64,000 nucleotides of DNA. It comes from Morinoia aosen (lineage: Eukaryota > Arthropoda > Malacostraca > Amphipoda > Talitridae). How positions within the stretch are numbered: the stretch's first letter is position 1; each line of letters starts with the position of its first letter. The stretch lies in NCBI GenBank assembly GCA_030386875.1, contig CM059560.1, positions 42,946,757 to 43,010,756 on the forward strand, written 5' to 3'. The position numbers were made by a program, and so were the translations under genes. Below the pieces are notes generated by a model, which was not told where the DNA came from, made no database searches, and worked only from the letters and a program-made list of their open reading frames with translations. Of this stretch, positions 58,500 through 64,000 are shown piece after piece.

Positions 58500-61400
58500 T
58501 ACGTTCTAGAGATATTTCCTGTACTCCTTTGTACGCTGTAGAGATACCTTCTGAACTCCTTTGTGCGCTGTAGAGATACACTCTGTACTCCTTTGTACGC
58601 TGTAGAGATACCTCGTGTACTCCTTTGTACGTTCATGAGATATTTCCTGTACTCCTTTGTGCGCTGTAGAGATACCTTCTGTACTCCTTTGTGCGCTGTA
58701 GAGATACCTTCTGTACTCCTTTGTGCGCTGTAGAGATACCTTCTGTACTCCTTTGTGCGCTGTAGAGATACCTTCTGTACTCCTTTGTACGCTGTAGAGA
58801 TACCTCGTTTACTCCTTTGTGCGCTGTAGAGATACCTTCTGTACTCCTTTGTGCGCTGTAGAGATACCTTCTGTACTCCTTTGTGCGCTGTAGAGATACC
58901 TTCTGTACTCTTTTGTACGTTCTAGAGATATTTCCTGTACTCCTTTGTGCGCTGTAGAGATACCTTCTGTACTTCTTTGTGCGCTGTAGAGATACCTTCT
59001 GTACTCCTTTGTGCGCTGTAGGGATACCTTCTGTACTCCTTTGTGCGCTGTAGAGATACCTTCCGTACTCCTTTGTGCGCTGTAGAGATACCTTCTGTAC
59101 TCCTTTGTACGCTGTAGAGATACCTCGTGTACTCCTTTGTGCGCTGTAGAGATACCTTCTGCACTCCTTTGTGCGCTGTAGAGATACCTTCTGTACTCCT
59201 TTGTACGTTCTAGAGATATTTCCTGTACTCCTTTGTGCGCTGTAGAGATACCTTCTGTACTCCTTTGTGCGCTGTAGAGATACCTTCTGTACTCCTCTGT
59301 GCGCTGTAGGGATACCTTCTATACTCCTTTGTAAGCTGTAGAGATACCTCGTGTACTCCTTTGTACGTTCCAGAGATATTTCCTGTACTCCTTTGTGCGC
59401 TGTAGAGATACCTTCTGTACTCCTTTGTGCGCTGTAGAGATACCTTCTGTACTCCTTTGTGCGCTGTAGAGATACCTTCTGTACTCCTTTGTACGCTGTA
59501 GAGATACCTTCTGTACTCCTTTGTGCGCTGTAGAGATACCTTCTGTACTCCTTTGTACGCTGTAGAGATACCTCGTGTACTCCTTTGTACGTTCTAGAGA
59601 TATTTCCTGTACTCCTTTGTGCGCTGTAGAGATACCTTCTGTACTCCTTTGTGCGCTGTAGAGATACCTTCTGTACTCCTTTGTGCGCTGTAGAGATACC
59701 TTCTGTACTCCTTTGTACGCTGTAAAGATACCTTCTGTACTCCTTTGTGCGCTGTAGAGATACCTTCTGTACTCCTTTGTACGCTGTAGAGATACCTCGT
59801 GTACTCCTTTGTACGTTCTAGAGATATTTCCTGTACTCCTTTGTGCGCTGTAGAGATACCTTCTGTACTCCTTTGTGCGCTGTAGAGATACCTTCTGTAC
59901 TCCTTTGTGAGGTGTAGAGATACCTTCTGTACTCCTTTGTACGTTCTAGAGATATTTCCTGTACTCCTTTGTGCGCTGTAGAGATACCTTCTGTACTCCT
60001 TTGTGCGCTGTAGAGATACCTTCTGTACTCCTTTGTGCGCTGTAGAGATACCTTCTGTACTCCTTTGTGCGCTGTAGAGATACCTTCTGTACTCCTTTGT
60101 GCGCTGTAGAGATACCTTCTGTACTCCTTTGTACGCTGTAGAGATACCTCGTGTACTCCTTTGTGCGTTGTAGAGATACCTTCTGTACTCCTTTGTGCGC
60201 TGTAGAGATACCTTCTGTACTCCTTTGTACGTTCTAGAGATATTTCCTGTACTCTTTTGTGCGCTGTCGAGATACCTTCTGTACTCCTTTGTGCGCTGTA
60301 GAGATACCTTCTGTACTCCTTTGTGCGCTGTAGAGTTACCTTCTGTACTCCTTTGTAAGCTGTAGAGATACCTCGTGTACTCCTTTGTACGTTCTAGAGA
60401 TATTTCCTGTACTCCTTTGTGCGCTGTAGAGATACCTTCTCTACTCCTTTGTGCGATGTAGGGATACCTTCTGTACTCCTTTGTGCGCTGTAGGGATACC
60501 TTCTGTACTCCTTTGTACGCTGTAGAGATACCTTCTGTACTCCTTTGTGCGCTGTAGAGATACCTTCTGTACTCCTTTGTACGCTGTAGAGATAACTCGT
60601 GTACTCCTTTGTACGTTCTAGAGATATTTCCTGTACTCCTTTGTGCGCTGTAGAGATACCTTCTGTACTCCTATGTGCGCTGTAGAGATACCTTCTGTAC
60701 TCCTTTGTGCGCTGTAGAGATTCCTTCTGTACTCCTTTGTACGCTGTAGAGATACCTTCTGTACTCCTTTGTGCGCTGTAGAGATACCTTCTGTACTCCT
60801 TTGTACGCTGTAGAGATACCTCGTGTACTCCTTTGTACGTTCTAGAGATATTTCCTGTGCTCCTTTGTGCGCTGTAGAGATACCTTCTGTACTCCTTTGT
60901 GCGCTGTAGAGATACCTTCTGTACTCCTTTGTGCGCTGTAGAGATACCTTCTGTACTCCTTTGTACGCTGTAAAGATACCTTCTGTACTCCTTTGTGCGC
61001 TGTAGAGATACCTTCTGTACTCCTTTGTACGCTGTAGAGATACCTCGTGTACTCCTTTGTACGTTCTAGAGATATTTCCTGTACTCCTTTGTGCGCTGTA
61101 GAGATACCTTCTGTACTCCTTTGTGCGCTGTAGAGATACCTTCTGTACTCCTTTGTGCGCTGTAGAGATACCTTCTGTACTCCTTTGTGCGCTGGAGAGA
61201 TACCTTCTGTACTCCTTTGTGCGCTGTAGAGATACCTTCTGTACTCCTTTGTACGCTGTAGAGATACCTCGTGTACTCCTTTGTACGTTCTAGAGATATT
61301 TCCTGTACTCCTTTGTGCGCTGTAGAGATACCTTCTGTACTCCTTTGTGCGCTGTAGAGATACCTTCTGTACTCCTTTGTGCGCTGTAGAGATACCTTCT

Positions 61401-61815
61401 GTACTCCTTTGTACGCTGTAGAGATACCTTCAGTACTCCTTTGTGCGCTGTAGAGATACCTTCTGTACTCCTTTGTACGCTGTAGAGATTCCTCGTGTAC
61501 TCCTTTGCACGTTCTAGAGATATTTCCTGTACTCCTTTGTGCGCTGTAGAGATACCTTCTGTACTCCTTTGTGCGCTGTAGAGATACCTTCTGTACTCCT
61601 TTGTGCGCTGTAGAGATACCTTCTGTACTCCTTTGTACGCTGTAGAGATACCTTCTGTACTCTTTTGTGCGCAGTAGAGATACCTTCTGTACTCCTTTGT
61701 ACGCTGTAGAGATACCTCGTGTACTCCTTTGTACGTTCTAGAGATATTTCCTGTACTCCTTTGTGCGCTGTAGAGATACCTTCTGTACTCCTTTGTGCGC
61801 TGTAGAGATACCTTC

Positions 61816-61826
61816 TGTACCCTTTG
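61816..61826. other. Single-base deletion 6, a copy of deletion 5
   Basis: The same taccctttgtacg lesion as near 58,493, with the same flanking monomers, including the tgaactcc, acactctg and ttcatgag marks that follow. Phase changes from 28 to 27 mod 32. It was copied in the 104-monomer duplication rather than arising again. Confidence 0.93.
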
Positions 61827-64000
61827 TACGTTCTAGAGATATTTCCTGTACTCCTTTGTACGCTGTAGAGATACCTTCTGAACTCCTTTGTGCGCTGTAG
61901 AGATACACTCTGTACTCCTTTGTACGCTGTAGAGATACCTCGTGTACTCCTTTGTACGTTCATGAGATATTTCCTGTACTCCTTTGTGCGCTGTAGAGAT
62001 ACCTTCTGTACTCCTTTGTGCGCTGTAGAGATACCTTCTGTACTCCTTTGTGCGCTGTAGAGATACCTTCTGTACTCCTTTGTGCGCTGTAGAGATACCT
62101 TCTGTACTCCTTTGTACGCTGTAGAGATACCTCGTGTACTCCTTTGTGCGCTGTAGAGATACCTTCTGTACTCCTTTGTGCGCTGTAGAGATACCTTCTG
62201 TACTCCTTTGTGCGCTGTAGAGATACCTTCTGTACTCCTTTGTACGTTCTAGAGATATTTCCTGTACTCCTTTGTGCGCTGTAGAGATACCTTCTGTACT
62301 CCTTTGTGCGCTGTAGAGATATTTCCTGTACTCCTTTGTGCGCTGTAGAAATACCTTCTGTACTCCTTTTTGCGCTGTAGAGATACCTTCTGTGCTCCTT
62401 TGTACGCTGTAGAGATACCTCGTGTACTCCTTTGAACGTTCTAGAGATATTTCCTGTACTCCTTTGTGCGCTGTAGAGATACCTTCTGTACTCCTTTGTG
62501 CGCTGTAAAGATACCTTCAGTACTCCTTTGTGCGCTGTAGAGATACCTTCTGTACTCCTTTTTACGCTGTAGAGATACCTTCTGTACTCCTTTGTGCGCT
62601 GTAGAGATACCTTCTGTACTCCTTTGTACGCTGTAGAGATACCTCGTGTACTCCTTTGTACGTTCTAGAGGTATTTCCTGTACTCCTTTGTGCGCTGAAG
62701 AGATACCTTCTGTACTCCTTTGTGCGCTGTAGAGATACCTTCTGTACTCCTTTGTACGCTGTAGAGATACCTTCTGTACTCCTTTGTGCGCCGTAGAGAT
62801 ACCTTCTGTACTCCTTTGTACGCTGTAGAGATACCTCGTGTACTCCTGTGTACGTTCTAGAGATATTTCCTGTACTCCTTTGTGCGCTGTAGAGATACCT
62901 TCTGTACTCCTTTGTGCGCTGTAGAGATACCTTCTGTACTCCTTTGTGCGCTGTAGAGATACCTTCTGTACTCCTTTGTGCGCTGTAGAGATACCTTCTG
63001 TACTCCTTTGTGCGCTGTAGAGATACCTTCTGTACTCCTTTGTACGCTGTAGAGATACCTCGTGTACTCCTTTGTACGTTCTAGAGATATTTGCTGTACT
63101 CCTTTGTGCGCTGTAGAGATACCTTCTGTACTCCTTTGTGCGCTGTAGAGGTACCTTCTGTACTCCTTTGTGCGCTGTAGAGATACCTTCTGTACTCCTT
63201 TGTACGCTGTAGAGATACCTTCTGTACTCCTTTGTGCGCTGTAGAGATACCTTCTGTACTCCTTTGTACGCTGTAGAGATACCTCGTGTACTCCTTTGTA
63301 CGTTCTAGAGATATTTCCTGTACTCCTTTGTGCGCTGTAGAGATACCTTCTGTACTCCTTTGTGCGCTGTAGAGATACCTTCTGTACTCCTTTGTGCGCT
63401 GTAGAGATACCTTCTGTACACCTTTGTGCGCTGTAGAGATACCTTCTGTACTCCTTTGTGCGCTGTAGAGATACCTTCTGTACTCCTTTGTACGCTGTAG
63501 AGATACCTCGTGTACTCCTTTGTACGTTCTAGAGATATTTCCTGTACTCCTTTGTGCGCTGTAGAGATACCTTCTGTACTCCTTTGTGCGCTGTAGAGAT
63601 ACCTTCTGTACTCCTTTGTGCGCTGTAGAGATACCTTCTGTACTCATTTGTACGCTGTAGAGATACCTTCTGTACTCCTTTGTGCGCTGTAGAGATACCT
63701 TCTGTACTCCTTTGTACGCTGTAGAGACACCTCGTGTACTCCTTTGTACGTTCTAGAGATATTTCCTGTACTCCTTTGTGCGCTGTAGAGATACCTTCTG
63801 TACTCCTTTGTGCGCTGAAGAGATACCTTCTGTACTCCTTTGTGCGCTGTAGAGATACCTTCTGTACTCCTTTGTACGCTGTAGAGATACCTTCTGTACT
63901 CCTTTGTGCGCTGTAGAGATACCTTCTGTACTCCTTTGTACGCTGTAGAGATACCTCGTGTACTCCTTTGTACGTTCTAGAGATATTTCCTGTACTCCTT

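Larger units (their letters stand above)
1..64000. repeat. 32-bp satellite array, about 2,000 monomers, no interruption
   Basis: Every line of the window reads as head-to-tail copies of one 32-bp monomer in a single orientation. Taking ctcctttg as positions 1-8, the majority monomer has G at 10, gtagagata at 15-23 and ttctgta at 26-32. The ctcc start lies at 1 mod 32 at the left edge and 27 mod 32 at the right edge, so net length change over the window is only 6 bp. Both edges lie inside the array, so its true extent is unknown. No unique sequence longer than a fraction of a monomer is present, so every stretch without a gene is simply more of this repeat. A large, homogeneous, single-orientation array fits eukaryotic satellite DNA. 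The family is not one I recognise, and chromosome position cannot be told from the window. Confidence 0.99.
54171..64000. repeat. Right block: 224-bp seven-mers and a 104-monomer pair
   Basis: Only repeat is present. E is nearly absent (55997 and 62299 only). The commonest arrangement is C-A-A-A-D-A-B. The tttagagataa-poor marks used elsewhere are replaced by gtaagctg (near 55,079, 59,331 and 60,355; the last two are 1,024 bp or 32 monomers apart) and gtaggg. A C monomer reading ttcatgag near 58,631 and 61,958 and the shortened taccctttg near 58,493 and 61,820 define a 3,328-bp (104-monomer) duplication, seen as 3,327 bp because of the missing base. A further pair at 54.7/58.9 kb is 133 monomers apart. 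Confidence 0.83.

Noticed and set aside
1-64000. CRISPR array
   Set aside because: Repeat units abut with no unique spacers, and the variation is point substitution shared between units. No cas genes are present.
1-64000. Telomeric or simple-sequence repeat
   Set aside because: The period is 32 bp with no TTAGGG-like core and no short internal period.
1-64000. Internal RNA polymerase III promoter, tRNA or rRNA spacer repeat
   Set aside because: No A-box or B-box pair fits within or across monomers, no tRNA fold is visible, and no rRNA-like sequence occurs at either edge.
1-64000. Mobile element, viral copy or toxin gene inside the array
   Set aside because: No interruption of the 32-bp grid larger than one base was found, so there is no room for an inserted element.
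1-64000. Assembly artefact made by repeating one read
   Set aside because: Copies carry many private substitutions and varied HOR lengths, which artificial duplication would not create. Individual near-identical pairs such as 31.4-39.1 kb still could be false and are flagged for read checks.

Overview
The whole 64 kb window is one uninterrupted tandem (satellite/minisatellite) array with a 32-bp monomer. It holds about 2,000 monomers. I find no unique flank, transposon, RNA gene or credible protein-coding gene. Megabase-style satellite blocks of this kind are typical of eukaryotic heterochromatin (pericentromere, subtelomere, sex chromosome or B chromosome). I do not recognise the monomer and cannot name the species. 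The consensus A monomer is about 47% GC and T-rich on the given strand (12 T against 5 A by hand count).

The array is built from a small alphabet of monomers. A is the majority form. B carries A10, C27 and G28. C is the most diverged, with six differences from A, and contains TCTAGA. D is A with A10. E is a recombinant with the left part of A and the right part of C. They follow a loose grammar: B is usually followed by C; a seven-mer C-A-A-A-D-A-B (224 bp) is common; E almost always sits in C-A-E-A-A followed by B or C. At least 31 E-type monomers act as landmarks that divide the array into higher-order repeats (HORs).

Layout, left to right. 1-11 kb: units offset by 2,976, 3,680/3,744 and 2,368 bp, with a clean 74-monomer tandem duplication at 6,305-11,040. 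11-19.8 kb: mixed units with a 60/59-monomer tandem pair whose breakpoint is a hybrid monomer at 17,345. 19.8-25.6 kb: a 91-monomer tandem pair. 25.6-28.2 kb: a displaced copy of the 8.7-11.3 kb sequence, about 17.3 kb away. 28.2-32.3 kb: a 66-monomer tandem pair. 31.4-39.1 kb: a 118/124-monomer tandem pair. 39.9-48.9 kb: five E-bounded units of 45, 64, 60, 64 and 48 monomers. 48.9-54.2 kb: a 94-monomer unit and its partial copy, with E monomers in doublets 192 bp apart. 54.2-64 kb: a simpler region rich in the 224-bp seven-mer, with almost no E.

Monomer phase is kept strikingly well. The ctcc start of the monomer moves only from 1 to 27 (mod 32) across 64 kb, which is explained by exactly six single-base deletions that I can locate. 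Because 32 leaves remainder 2 on division by 3, all three minus frames read the same 32-residue cyclic peptide, and the consensus has no stop in that cycle. This produces many long minus-strand open frames (up to 1,588 codons) that are a by-product of the repeat. There are no gene-gene interactions to describe. The biology here is the evolutionary mechanics of a satellite: in-register unequal exchange, short conversion tracts and hierarchical amplification.
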